Shown: piece after piece, positions 44,464 to 53,325 of the stretch
How the letters are laid out: each line of letters starts with the position of its first letter
Numbering within the stretch: the stretch's first letter is position 1
Source: Aquimarina longa SW024
GTDB taxonomy: Bacteria; Bacteroidota; Bacteroidia; Flavobacteriales; Flavobacteriaceae
DNA: 64,000 bases
NCBI RefSeq assembly: GCF_001401755.1
Contig: NZ_AVQK01000023.1
Location: 62,001-126,000, forward strand
Reading direction: 5' to 3'
Program-made: the position numbers and the translations under genes
Notes under the pieces: model-generated
What the model was told of the DNA's origin: nothing
The model's input: the letters and a program-made list of their open reading frames with translations, nothing else
Databases searched by the model: none

Positions 44464-44476
44464 TTTGATTAATTTT

Positions 44477-44692
44477 TTAAGTGATGTATTGTTTCTTTAA
44501 AGGAAGTGTCTCTCCATCAATAACCTTTTTTTCTATCTTAAAATTACTACTCCACCATCCAACTTCACCTTTAATTTCTCCAATAATCATGACACCTGAA
44601 AATTTTAAAACAGGAATATCATCAACCAGAATTATTCCCGAACAATTTATACTAGGATATAACTCATAATAAGGTTTGCTTATTTGTCTCAT
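44477..44692 (-). CDS. Chimeric 71-residue ORF: N-terminus of the 275-residue family joined to the C-terminus of the OmpA-domain protein
   Basis: Residues ~6-32 (KPYYELYPSINCSGIILVDD) match the N-domain of the 46362 protein (KPIYSVYSTIYSSGTIKVND). From PVLKFSGVM on it matches the last ~50 residues of the 47192 protein (PVLKFSGVML... ELGWWKSSFKLEE). The two parts meet at a shared 22-bp stretch (ACACCTGAAAATTTTAAAAC + AGG) found at both 44592 and 47318. Recombination product, intact frame, function doubtful. Confidence 0.6.
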   Translation of the reverse strand: MRQISKPYYELYPSINCSGIILVDDIPVLKFSGVMIIGEIKGEVGWWSSNFKIEKKVIDGETLPLKKQYIT

Positions 44693-44709
44693 TATATAAT
44701 TAATTGATA

Positions 44710-45819
44710 TTATATTACTGTTAAGGGATCTCCTTTTGTTTTACGTTGTAAACGAAAATCTAAGTATATCATATCCTTAGGATCTTTTTTATTCTGTAGT
44801 CTAATTACTCCTTCTCCATCTACCTTATGTAATAGCATTACCAATTTACCATACCCCTGAAACTCTATTTTAAACGTTTCTGATACTAACGGTTGTACTT
44901 CATACGCATTATTTTGTATAAGGTCTACAAATTCTTTTTGACGTAGTGTTTTTTCGTTAGTTTTATACAGTAAACAAGAGGTTATGAGCTCTTCTCGCTC
45001 TCTCACCAATGCTAAATATCCATTAACATCCCTGTTTTTGATAATTTTGTGCATTGCCCTATACGTTTCTAACACTTCCTTTTGTATCTCTTTTTCCTTA
45101 TCCTTATAAGCTGCTCTGAGATCAATAGATGAGCGCCACCCTGTATATGAAAATGGAACCTCGGCATCAAAAGTACTACGCCACTCGTATATCGGTAAGC
45201 CTTCGAGTTTGTTTGGAGTTTTTGGTTCATAATCACCATCATATTCTTCTTGATGCTCTTCACTATATTTGGTTATCCATTGCTTATCACTTTGATTGAT
45301 TACAATTCCATTGTGCCCATTCATTTGGTTGTTATACGTTACCGTTTTTAGGTTTCTATCTCTAAAATGTGAAAAAGTTAATTTCATCTGTCCCTCTCCT
45401 TTTGGAAAAACCTCTACCCCATATCTAGGATACATTCGTACTTTTATTTCGTGAGTTCCACTAGTCAATAACAATTGATTGATATCATGATCTCCTGTCA
45501 TCCCTCCCCTTCTTGCTGTTATAGGTCCCATAAGTTTTAACAACAACACATCATCAACAAAAACCTCATATTGACATTGTCCACTATTAATATAAATACG
45601 ATTAGTACGTTCTTCTGTGATAGCAGTATCTATAGGAATAGGAAATGTTTTTTCTTGTATTTCTTTATTTTGTATACCTGTTCTGTTTTTCCAAAATTGT
45701 TCTTTTGTTGTTATCTGGGCTTTAGCTCCTTTAGAAAAACTGTGTTCCTTACATGATATGCATAATCCTATTACTAGTAGTAGTACTCCTATTGTACTAA
45801 TTTGTTTATAAATTACCAT
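44710..45819 (-). CDS. Two-domain island lipoprotein (369 residues)
   Basis: Lipoprotein signal ISTIGVLLLVIGLCISC. The N-domain (IYINSGQCQYEVFVDDVLLL; INQLLLTSGTHEIKVRMYPR) and C-domain (EVLETYRAMHKIIKNRDVNG; FKIEFQGYGKLVMLLHKVDG) are paralogous in order to those of the 43636 and 46362 proteins, though only this member has a signal peptide and a middle insert of ~90 residues. It thus marks the family as envelope-directed. Function unknown; possibly immunity proteins against, or cargo related to, the secretion machinery. Confidence 0.6.
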   Translation of the reverse strand: MVIYKQISTIGVLLLVIGLCISCKEHSFSKGAKAQITTKEQFWKNRTGIQNKEIQEKTFPIPIDTAITEERTNRIYINSGQCQYEVFVDDVLLLKLMGPITARRGGMTGDHDINQLLLTSGTHEIKVRMYPRYGVEVFPKGEGQMKLTFSHFRDRNLKTVTYNNQMNGHNGIVINQSDKQWITKYSEEHQEEYDGDYEPKTPNKLEGLPIYEWRSTFDAEVPFSYTGWRSSIDLRAAYKDKEKEIQKEVLETYRAMHKIIKNRDVNGYLALVREREELITSCLLYKTNEKTLRQKEFVDLIQNNAYEVQPLVSETFKIEFQGYGKLVMLLHKVDGEGVIRLQNKKDPKDMIYLDFRLQRKTKGDPLTVI

Positions 45820-45842
45820 ATATTAGATTTTAAAAATAATAT

Positions 45843-46328
45843 TTAAAAAACAAGTAACTTATGATCTAATATTGCTTCGCTAAAAAAGGTGTTTTGCGGA
45901 ATATTAGGGTAGTCCTTAGTATGGTTTAGCGTAATCTGTCGATCACTTGTTTTCCATGTATATTCTTCTCCAAAATCATTTTCATAGACTTTAGTATTTG
46001 TTCCATATAGATCCTGTAAGGTGGTATTATACTTTGTTACATTATCAATCCCTTTGGATTTTATAGTATATCCTACAATTTTACCTTGCTTGCAGAATAC
46101 AAATAGGTCTTCTCCTAAAAAAGTAGTATGTCTAAAATCTGATTGTGGTAGCTTGTAATATGCAAAATAATTGTCTCCCTCTTTAGGGTATGTATCTAGC
46201 ATCGCTTCTGATTTACCTATCAATTCTTCTACTATGATAGGATCTGATGAACAACTTAGTCCTATAGTGGTCAGTAAAACTCCTGTAGATGCTATAATTG
46301 TTGTTTCTATAAATTTTCTACGATGCAT
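45843..46328 (-). CDS. Small lipoprotein, copy 2 (identical to the 43117 product)
   Basis: 161 residues, amino-acid identical to copy 1 at 43117, including the RRKF start and GLSC lipobox. It begins 34 bp after the 275-residue gene upstream and ends 23 bp before the 44710 lipoprotein. Exact identity points to a recent duplication or ongoing gene conversion. Confidence 0.6.
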   Translation of the reverse strand: MHRRKFIETTIIASTGVLLTTIGLSCSSDPIIVEELIGKSEAMLDTYPKEGDNYFAYYKLPQSDFRHTTFLGEDLFVFCKQGKIVGYTIKSKGIDNVTKYNTTLQDLYGTNTKVYENDFGEEYTWKTSDRQITLNHTKDYPNIPQNTFFSEAILDHKLLVF

Positions 46329-46361
46329 ATCTGTCGATGTTTATACTTCTAACTTATTTTT

Positions 46362-47189
46362 TTATATAATACTAAATCCTTTTTCTTTACTACGCATATG
46401 GAGTTTAGTATCAAACTCTACATTTCCTTGTGTTTTAGAATCAGGGCTTTTATACTGTAGTGCCGCACTACCATCTATACGAATTAAGCGAACTAACTTA
46501 CCGTATCCCATTATTTCTAACTGTAACGATGAAGCATCAAGTGGTACTATTTCTAATTTTTGATTAAATAGTTCTGTTGCTCCATTCATAAAACTTTTTT
46601 TGCGCTCCTCAGAGAAATAAAAGGCTTGCTCTTGCAATGCCATTTTTTCTTTAGATAACTCTAAGAATTTTGTTACATTATGAGATGCCATTACTGCATG
46701 TATCTGCCGATAGGTACTTAACACTTCTGCAAATAAATCTTCTTCTTTTATCTCGCTGAGATCTTCTGAGTTTTGCCAACCATCTAATACAAAAGGTAGT
46801 TCTACTTCTATCTCTGTACTAATCTCAAAAGTAGGGTAATTAATATTTTCACTTAGTCCATCCCAAGGGGATTCTATTTTTGGATGAAACTTATGTCTTG
46901 ATTTTTTCCATTTATCTGAATCCGCTTCAGCTAAATAAAAATCAAGTGACATTACTTCTTCTTCTGTTATTGTTTTTTTATTTTTTCTAGGTAACATCTT
47001 GCCTACTACCTTATACTTACCACTTTGAAGTAAAACCTGATTAATAATAGTATCCCCACTATACCCTCCTGTACCATTTGTATCCTCTCCATACCAATCG
47101 ACTACAGGTACATCATTAACTTTAATTGTTCCAGAGCTGTAAATGGTAGAATAGACTGAATAAATGGGTTTTTCAAATTTGCTCATCAT
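46362..47189 (-). CDS. Two-domain island protein, variant B (275 residues)
   Basis: 275 residues (MM start; second Met at 47186 equally plausible). N-domain KPIYSVYSTIYSSGTIKVND and INQVLLQSGKYKVVGKMLPR is paralogous but clearly divergent from variant A; from FHPKIESPWDGLSENINYP onward the two proteins are identical. The stop of the OmpA-domain gene lies 2 bp upstream, so the two are likely translated from one message. Confidence 0.6.
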   Translation of the reverse strand: MMSKFEKPIYSVYSTIYSSGTIKVNDVPVVDWYGEDTNGTGGYSGDTIINQVLLQSGKYKVVGKMLPRKNKKTITEEEVMSLDFYLAEADSDKWKKSRHKFHPKIESPWDGLSENINYPTFEISTEIEVELPFVLDGWQNSEDLSEIKEEDLFAEVLSTYRQIHAVMASHNVTKFLELSKEKMALQEQAFYFSEERKKSFMNGATELFNQKLEIVPLDASSLQLEIMGYGKLVRLIRIDGSAALQYKSPDSKTQGNVEFDTKLHMRSKEKGFSII

Positions 47190-47191
47190 AT

Positions 47192-49816
47192 TTAATTTTC
47201 TGTTATATATCTTTTTTGCATGGTATAAGATTCCTCTTCTATTATTCTTTCTTCTAATTTAAAGCTACTTTTCCACCAGCCTAATTCCCCCTCTATTTCA
47301 ACTGATAACATAACACCTGAAAATTTTAAAACAGGTTTAATGAACATTCCTTTTTTGTCAGTGTCTATTATGAAATCACCTCCAAAATATCCATGTGCCT
47401 TAGCACTCGCTTTAAAAGATATAGAAATAGGTCTAATTATCATACTATTTGTTTTCCCTATTTCTGTACTGATACTCAACTCTATGATAACTCCCATTTT
47501 CCCAGAAATGGTAGTTTTTCCTTGCATATCAATACCATTTTTACTGTCAATTTTTAGAGCATCTACCATTATTTCTAACTCTCCATAAAATGTTGCTGTA
47601 AAAACAACCGTTGCTCCTAATTTTTCTAAACCGCCTCTAAATTTACTAATCAATCTTGCTGCGGCAGGATTTCCTGTAGTACCATAAGATACCGCTGTAA
47701 TTGCTGCTCCTATAATATCTATAATCACCTCAGCTCCTATAAGTGGTTTAAATCCAAATCCAACTGTCCCTGCTACAACAACATCTTCATTACTTTGTTC
47801 TAAAAGCCAAGAACCTACTACAGTGAACTTAGGATATCTAACATCAAAACCAATAGGAATTGCTGTTTTTTTAGCAGCACTTTGAGCAAAATTAATAGCA
47901 TTCTGTACAACATCAATAGATCTTGCTATTATTTTTGCTAAAGCTTCCATTTTTTTTGAGAACTCATTCGTAAAGCTTCTTTTTTCATTTCCATTATCCC
48001 ATTCTGCTCCTAGTCCTACTCCTATTGATATTGGAACTTTCCCCTGCTTATTCATTAACCATCTGTTATACCCTGCTTCTCTACTTTTTTCCTGATGTCT
48101 TGCAAAAACACTTCCTGAAGGCATATTTGTTGCTTTATAATTAGAAACATTAACTAAAAACTCAAAAGCCAATTCCCACTTAATATCTGGATATGCTTTT
48201 ACTTTTAGTACTGGATTCTTTTTATTAGAGTAGTATCTACATGTATTTACATATACTTCATATACTGCTGCTGCATCTAGTCTCCCATTGGCTACGCCTT
48301 CTATAAGATTCCATTTTGGCCAGATGTATTGTAATGGTGCGGGATTAGCTGCCGATAATGTGGATTGTATCGGAAAACGAATAGATTTTCCTGATCCTTT
48401 AAACGGCTTAGCATCTGGGGATTTAACAATAATATCTTTAGTGTGTTTTTCTGCATCTCTATAGCAATCGTCTACTTCTAATCCTACCACATCTAGAGTA
48501 ATGTGTTTAGGACTACTTGGTGCTATGGTATTATATACTACTGCATTGGCATCATGCCCTGCAAAGGTAAAAGAGATGTCTACTCTACGAGCATTTTTAT
48601 ATACTTTTTCATTACGGTTCTTGTAATCATCGGGGCTCTGTATGTTATACTCTCCGCGACCTGTACTAATAATTCGATCTGCATCTAATCCTCCTTGTAC
48701 AAAGAAATCTTTTACGGCATCTCCTCGTTTCTGAGAGAGTTCTTTGTTATAATCTTCTTTACCTATTACACAGGCATAACCGCTCATATGTATTGTAGTC
48801 CCCTTATGTTCTAATAAGAATCCGAGAATGTTATTTAATGTTTTTTGTGCTTCGGGAGATATACTGTAGTCGTTAAACTTATAGTATATGACACGGTTTA
48901 TTTTTTCGGAGGTTGCTTTTTTTCCTTTGAGTGCTTGTCCTTTTTTAAAAACAGTTACGGGTTTTGTTTCTGTTTTTCCATCCTTTACGGTAGGAGCGGT
49001 AATGATAATTTCATCAAATTTACAGGGTTCGAATCGCTCTGCATTGACTTCTGGCTCATAAATCTTGGTAGGGGTAAGGTTTTCTGAGGGTTTTACCTGA
49101 TTGCTAGATAACTCATTTTTGATTTCTAAAAATCGAGCGTGTTCCTCATCTTCTATATGATCTAATATGTAGTTCCCTTTAGCATTTTTTACTTTGATAT
49201 AAAATTTTTCTACAGGGTCTCTTCGTTTTACCATACCCATCCACATATTGGTATCTCCTATGGTATATAGTGCTTCTCCGTCTCGTACTTTAACATTTTT
49301 TTTGGTGACGATTAGATCGTCTTCTTTCATAGAAACCATGTTATATATTTCTATGGTAATGGTATCTCCATTTAATCCTTCTGTATTAAGCCATAGGTAT
49401 ACTAGATCTCCATAGGCTATGGGGCTGTGTCTGATATCACTACCTTGTGGTTGGCTTCTCCACTCGCTAGATTTGATCCTAGCTGGGGTGTATCCATTAA
49501 GATACATGCCTGATGGGTTTTTAAAGTCTCGATTCCCTGATCGACTGGCTTCGATATAAAAGGTATATGAGCCGCATAGTTTTTTAGGAAGTGTAAAGGT
49601 GTATAGTGCTCCTGATCCTTTATATATAATTGTTTTTCTATCATTGGACTGACGTAACCAATAGATGTTTTCTTGTTTTTCTTCTTCTGTAGTATTGGGT
49701 AGCCATTCTAATACCTCGAACTGTACTTCTTGATCTGGTTTGATGGTTACATTAGTGGTTGTCATGGAGTAATACAACCCTTTGGTCATTTGTATTGTTT
49801 TTACGCCTTTTGCCAT
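47192..49816 (-). CDS. Large OmpA-domain protein of the VgrG island, candidate effector
   Basis: 874 residues, no signal peptide. Residues ~1-260 are beta-rich (FEVLEWLPNTTEEEKQENIY; YTFYIEASRSGNRDF). Residues ~305-420 are an OmpA/MotB peptidoglycan-binding domain (VIYYKFNDYSISPEAQKTLN; HMSGYACVIGKEDYNKELSQ; KNARRVDISF). The C-terminal ~430 residues are a glycine- and hydrophobic-rich region ending ELGWWKSSFKLEE, of unknown type. Cell-wall binding by a protein exported without a signal fits a type VI cargo. It follows the DUF4280 gene by 6 bp. Confidence 0.65.
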   Translation of the reverse strand: MAKGVKTIQMTKGLYYSMTTTNVTIKPDQEVQFEVLEWLPNTTEEEKQENIYWLRQSNDRKTIIYKGSGALYTFTLPKKLCGSYTFYIEASRSGNRDFKNPSGMYLNGYTPARIKSSEWRSQPQGSDIRHSPIAYGDLVYLWLNTEGLNGDTITIEIYNMVSMKEDDLIVTKKNVKVRDGEALYTIGDTNMWMGMVKRRDPVEKFYIKVKNAKGNYILDHIEDEEHARFLEIKNELSSNQVKPSENLTPTKIYEPEVNAERFEPCKFDEIIITAPTVKDGKTETKPVTVFKKGQALKGKKATSEKINRVIYYKFNDYSISPEAQKTLNNILGFLLEHKGTTIHMSGYACVIGKEDYNKELSQKRGDAVKDFFVQGGLDADRIISTGRGEYNIQSPDDYKNRNEKVYKNARRVDISFTFAGHDANAVVYNTIAPSSPKHITLDVVGLEVDDCYRDAEKHTKDIIVKSPDAKPFKGSGKSIRFPIQSTLSAANPAPLQYIWPKWNLIEGVANGRLDAAAVYEVYVNTCRYYSNKKNPVLKVKAYPDIKWELAFEFLVNVSNYKATNMPSGSVFARHQEKSREAGYNRWLMNKQGKVPISIGVGLGAEWDNGNEKRSFTNEFSKKMEALAKIIARSIDVVQNAINFAQSAAKKTAIPIGFDVRYPKFTVVGSWLLEQSNEDVVVAGTVGFGFKPLIGAEVIIDIIGAAITAVSYGTTGNPAAARLISKFRGGLEKLGATVVFTATFYGELEIMVDALKIDSKNGIDMQGKTTISGKMGVIIELSISTEIGKTNSMIIRPISISFKASAKAHGYFGGDFIIDTDKKGMFIKPVLKFSGVMLSVEIEGELGWWKSSFKLEERIIEEESYTMQKRYITEN

Positions 49817-49822
49817 TGTTTG

Positions 49823-50317
49823 TTATTTAACAGATTCTATTATACCACTATCAGCAGGGGCTGTAGTACTCATATCATTCGTATTTACCATAGGGTTTAA
49901 CTGTGCTTGTGTATCCTCATCGGCATTGCTCATATTTTGCTGTCCTGGTTCTGCAATCTGCCCGTGATTAGTGATTTCTACACAGGGTGATCCTGCAATA
50001 GCACAGGTGGCTTTGCTGTCTTCTATGAGTATATTTCCTCCGTTTTTTAGTATGGCATCTTCATAGGCTCCTTGCCATTCTGTAATCATTGGTTGGCAGG
50101 GTTTATAACTGCTTCCCATTGGTTGTAACTTACATTGTCCAAAGGTTTTTGCCTCGAAGGGTTGTCCGATCTCTAATGTTGTAGCGATTAGTTTTTGGCT
50201 TCCGTCTTTATCATTGGCATATTCATTGGTATGTGAGCTTACTTTTAATTTATCTGGTGCAAACCCATGCTGGCACTTGCAGAGCGCCCCTTGTACTACT
50301 ATGTGTTTTTCGCTCAT
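49823..50317 (-). CDS. DUF4280 (PAAR-like) protein
   Basis: 164 residues. The DUF4280 pattern is clear: MSEKHIVVQGALCKCQHGFA, QPFEAKTFGQCKLQPMG, CQPMITEWQGAYEDAILKNG and SKATCAIAGSPCVEITNHGQ with four conserved Cys. DUF4280 proteins act as PAAR-like spike tips and are frequent next to LysM and effector genes in Bacteroidota contractile-injection loci. Here it lies between a LysM protein (12 bp) and the OmpA-domain candidate effector (6 bp). Confidence 0.85.
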   Translation of the reverse strand: MSEKHIVVQGALCKCQHGFAPDKLKVSSHTNEYANDKDGSQKLIATTLEIGQPFEAKTFGQCKLQPMGSSYKPCQPMITEWQGAYEDAILKNGGNILIEDSKATCAIAGSPCVEITNHGQIAEPGQQNMSNADEDTQAQLNPMVNTNDMSTTAPADSGIIESVK

Positions 50318-50329
50318 AATCTTATTTTT

Positions 50330-51508
50330 TTATGAAAACAATGTTTTCCAAAATGATTTTTTCTTTGTTTCTGTTTCTTCTTCGTCTCCTGTAATGAGTT
50401 TTGGATGACGTTTGGTTTCTACAATATCATCGATTTCTGAAATGGATATCGATGCTGTTTTTGGGGTGTCTAATGCTAGGTTACAACTCATATATGCGGA
50501 TTGTATCGTATTACCCTGCGGAGATAAGAAGTATACGGCTCTATAAATTCCTTTTACTGGGGTACTGCTTTTTACTATACTAGATGGGAAGTCTATCTGG
50601 TTTTTTAATTCTGATTTGCTTCTGGGATCGGTACACTTACCATCAATTTCTATTTTTATTCGGTCATTTTTTATAAATCTATGGACTTGTTTATCTACGG
50701 TATATTCTACAGATTTAGTATTGGGTATCACCGGAAAGTCTACTGTATTGTTTAACTCGAAATGATCATTATAACTGGTGTATATGTTATTAAAGTATAT
50801 GCTGTAAAACCAATCGTTTTTTAAATAATAAAACAATAGGTTTTTGTCGCTTAGGGTTTGCTCAAAGAGTTCAACGTATTTTTGGGAGACAGAACCTTTA
50901 TAATAGTCTAATTGGGCTTTTTTATGTGTTTTCCACCTTTTTAATATCGCTTTATGGTTTTGAATATCTAATAGTAGCCCATTGGTATCAATTTTTAGTA
51001 CTAATGGATATAGTACTTCTGTACAGGCTACTGCCATTTCATCTGCTACTAGATTAGGGGCTTTATCATTGATAAAGGTTTGGGATATTTTGTCTATGGA
51101 TAGGTAGTTATACTTTTTGTTATTTTCTGGATAGTATCGAATGCTTATTTTATATTTTATGGTGGTTTCTGTAGTTCCTGATTGTATTGTTTTTAGTACT
51201 CCATAGGTAATATCTTCTGTTGGGATTTCTCTATTAAGCTTGCCGTAGTACCTAGTTTTTATAGTTTGTGGTTCTGGCTCATCGGTGTCGAGCCATATTT
51301 CTTTACCGTCTCGGAGTCCATATCCTTCTGGTGGTAATACGATCTCTTGTAAAAATTCTGGTATACGGGTGGTTATAATATGTTGGTATATTTCTGTTCT
51401 CTTATTATGGTACTGTTGTAACTCCTCTACATCTAATTCATTGACTTTGGCAATGGATTGAAGGGTATCTCCTCTTTTAATTTTATATGTGCGATATATT
51501 CCTGTCAA
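50330..51508 (-). CDS. LysM-domain protein of the VgrG island
   Basis: 392 residues without a signal peptide. LysM domain at residues ~6-50 (YRTYKIKRGDTLQSIAKVNE). The remainder has a charged middle and ends DIVETKRHPKLI... KKSFWKTLFS. In contractile-injection loci a LysM protein usually precedes the DUF4280 gene and binds peptidoglycan or the spike. The rest is unknown. Confidence 0.75.
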   Translation of the reverse strand: MTGIYRTYKIKRGDTLQSIAKVNELDVEELQQYHNKRTEIYQHIITTRIPEFLQEIVLPPEGYGLRDGKEIWLDTDEPEPQTIKTRYYGKLNREIPTEDITYGVLKTIQSGTTETTIKYKISIRYYPENNKKYNYLSIDKISQTFINDKAPNLVADEMAVACTEVLYPLVLKIDTNGLLLDIQNHKAILKRWKTHKKAQLDYYKGSVSQKYVELFEQTLSDKNLLFYYLKNDWFYSIYFNNIYTSYNDHFELNNTVDFPVIPNTKSVEYTVDKQVHRFIKNDRIKIEIDGKCTDPRSKSELKNQIDFPSSIVKSSTPVKGIYRAVYFLSPQGNTIQSAYMSCNLALDTPKTASISISEIDDIVETKRHPKLITGDEEETETKKKSFWKTLFS

Positions 51509-51514
51509 TGGTTT

Positions 51515-52213
51515 TTACGATTTTGGTGAAAAATAGTGTTTCGCAATATCTTCTTCATTTTGCCATATATAATGATTTTTAAAATTTTTATATGTCATTA
51601 TAGTGTTACCACTATATAGGTGGTTTTTATCTATTCCTATGGTGGTTTCCCATTCTGATTTAGCTCCTATCACATTCGTTGTTCTAAAGGTTGCTATATC
51701 AATATCGTGTAATTTTTCTCCCCTCCAATATATAGTATCACCTACCTGTATATAGGCTCCTCCTAGAATCTTACATTCAGTGATATCTCCTGCTTTAAAC
51801 AACTTAGGTTTAGAAGAATGCATGTATTGATATATGTATATATGATTCTTGTCTCTAAAATAATTATTAAGTGGATTAGTGATATAATACTCGTTTTTAA
51901 TCTTCGCTTTGCTTTCTTCTGTATTATAAAGTACATCAAAGGTTTTTTGATCTATTACTTCTGCTAGCTTTTTACCACTGTTATCTAATGATGATTCATT
52001 AATATGTGTGTAAAAAACAGAATCCTCTTTTATATAATATCCATCTTGTGTATTAGATAGTTTCGTATAGTTTGGAATTTTAAAAACAAGATTCTTATTA
52101 GCATCTATGGTTAACAAGTTTTTATTCTTAATTGTACTCTTTTTTTGGTCTACACAAAAGGATAGTGTTAACACGAGTATAATGGGTAATATTATTTTTT
52201 TTAATAAGCTCAT
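51515..52213 (-). CDS. DKNYY-type lipoprotein
   Basis: 232 residues with lipoprotein signal IILPIILVLTLSFC. It repeats Asp-Lys-Asn-His-aromatic units (YFRDKNHIYIYQYMH; GIDKNHLYSGN), the pattern of DKNYY-domain proteins, which are common as secreted partners of polymorphic toxins. Located between the small secreted protein gene and the LysM gene, same strand. Confidence 0.6.
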   Translation of the reverse strand: MSLLKKIILPIILVLTLSFCVDQKKSTIKNKNLLTIDANKNLVFKIPNYTKLSNTQDGYYIKEDSVFYTHINESSLDNSGKKLAEVIDQKTFDVLYNTEESKAKIKNEYYITNPLNNYFRDKNHIYIYQYMHSSKPKLFKAGDITECKILGGAYIQVGDTIYWRGEKLHDIDIATFRTTNVIGAKSEWETTIGIDKNHLYSGNTIMTYKNFKNHYIWQNEEDIAKHYFSPKS

Positions 52214-52214
52214 A

Positions 52215-52751
52215 TTATAAATCTCTGTTAGTATTTCGTTTCTTTAATAATCGCTTTATATATGTCTCAAACTCTGGGGTCATTTTTCCTAAAAACAAGC
52301 ACGGGTCTATTGTTACATTTTGATCTGTTTTTTTCTCACAGTTTTCTTTTTTAAGTTTTAGATTACCTGTACTCATACTAATTGTAATATGCTGTACCAC
52401 TATAGTATTAGTATAAAAATTAATTTCTATATCAGTATTGGTATCTAATGCGTGCGTTGCATCTATTTTTTTATGAAGTTTTTTAAACAGTTTACTGATT
52501 TCGTTTTTCGTTAATGTGTACTCTCCAACTTTTTTATGTATCGTTTTTTTTTCTTGTTGTATTTCTAATTTGTCAAATAATAAAGAATTGGGCACACTAG
52601 CAGTTTTATCCTGTACGTAATAATAAGAGATAACTGCTTTATCAAATCCCTCATTTTTAAAAAAATCGATAGTGGATGACTGCTGTCCATTAAGCTCTAC
52701 GACTATTACTAGTAGTAAGATTAGATGTGGTATGATTTTTTTAGGTTTCAA
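52215..52751 (-). CDS. Secreted protein of unknown function, VgrG island
   Basis: 178 residues with a signal peptide (IPHLILLLVIVVELNGQ). Lys-rich helical middle (KLEIQQEKKTIHKKVGEYTL) and a conserved-looking Cys pair (CEKKT and DPCLF). It lies 1 bp from the DKNYY gene on one side and 13 bp from the 52765 lipoprotein on the other, so it is co-transcribed with both. Not recognised. Confidence 0.5.
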   Translation of the reverse strand: MKPKKIIPHLILLLVIVVELNGQQSSTIDFFKNEGFDKAVISYYYVQDKTASVPNSLLFDKLEIQQEKKTIHKKVGEYTLTKNEISKLFKKLHKKIDATHALDTNTDIEINFYTNTIVVQHITISMSTGNLKLKKENCEKKTDQNVTIDPCLFLGKMTPEFETYIKRLLKKRNTNRDL

Positions 52752-52764
52752 GGGTTTTTATATT

Positions 52765-53325
52765 CTATTTTTCAGAAATTTTATATTGTTTTTTTATCGC
52801 GTTATATAACCGTACTCTGTTTGGATAATTGACATGTGCATGGTTTGATTTATTAAATAGCATGGATATAAAAACATTATCTACTCCATGTATATTTTTT
52901 CTTTTAAATTCTTGAAAACTTACCTTTTCTGACGTTCTAAATGTAGTGTACATCATTTGTTGTATCGGTAGTGTATTGTCTACAACTTGTAATATATTTA
53001 GGGCTATATCTCCTTTTCTTAGAGGTACTTCTCCTGCATAGGTAATGGATGTAGTGGTCGTATCTTTTAACATCTCTACCAAATCTGGGATATGTTTTAG
53101 GGTTACAAAATCCAAACACCTCTCCATATAATCTTTATTTTTTACGGCTACTTTACTCCCTCTGTATTGCTCATTGAATTGTATTGGTAGCATTGAAAAA
53201 TGTTCTATACTGTCTAGAAGGGTTTTATTATTTTCTATTAGGTTTTCTGTTATTTTTTTTTGATTCTGACTTTTACAGTTTAAAAAACTAAAGAATATAA
53301 GACTAAGTATTAATGTACTTCTCAT
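52765..53325 (-). CDS. Lipoprotein, candidate immunity to the caspase-like protein
   Basis: 186 residues; signal LILSLIFFSFLNC. The start at 53325 overlaps the stop of the caspase-like gene by four bases (ATGA), i.e. tight translational coupling. Mature sequence has LLDSIEHFSMLPIQFNEQYR and DNTLPIQQMMYTTFRTSEKV. No family recognised. Coupled expression with a candidate effector and envelope localisation make immunity the best guess. Confidence 0.55.
   Translation of the reverse strand: MRSTLILSLIFFSFLNCKSQNQKKITENLIENNKTLLDSIEHFSMLPIQFNEQYRGSKVAVKNKDYMERCLDFVTLKHIPDLVEMLKDTTTTSITYAGEVPLRKGDIALNILQVVDNTLPIQQMMYTTFRTSEKVSFQEFKRKNIHGVDNVFISMLFNKSNHAHVNYPNRVRLYNAIKKQYKISEK

Larger units (their letters stand above)
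43117..46889. repeat. Segmental duplication, blocks 43117-44163 and 45843-46889
   Basis: Two 1,047-bp blocks in direct orientation, 2,726 bp apart. The only difference I found is A at 44130 against G at 46856, silent. Each block carries the 161-residue lipoprotein gene and the C-terminal ~175 codons of the 275-residue gene. Similarity stops abruptly at codon ~101 of that gene, beyond which the N-termini differ. Confidence 0.9.
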
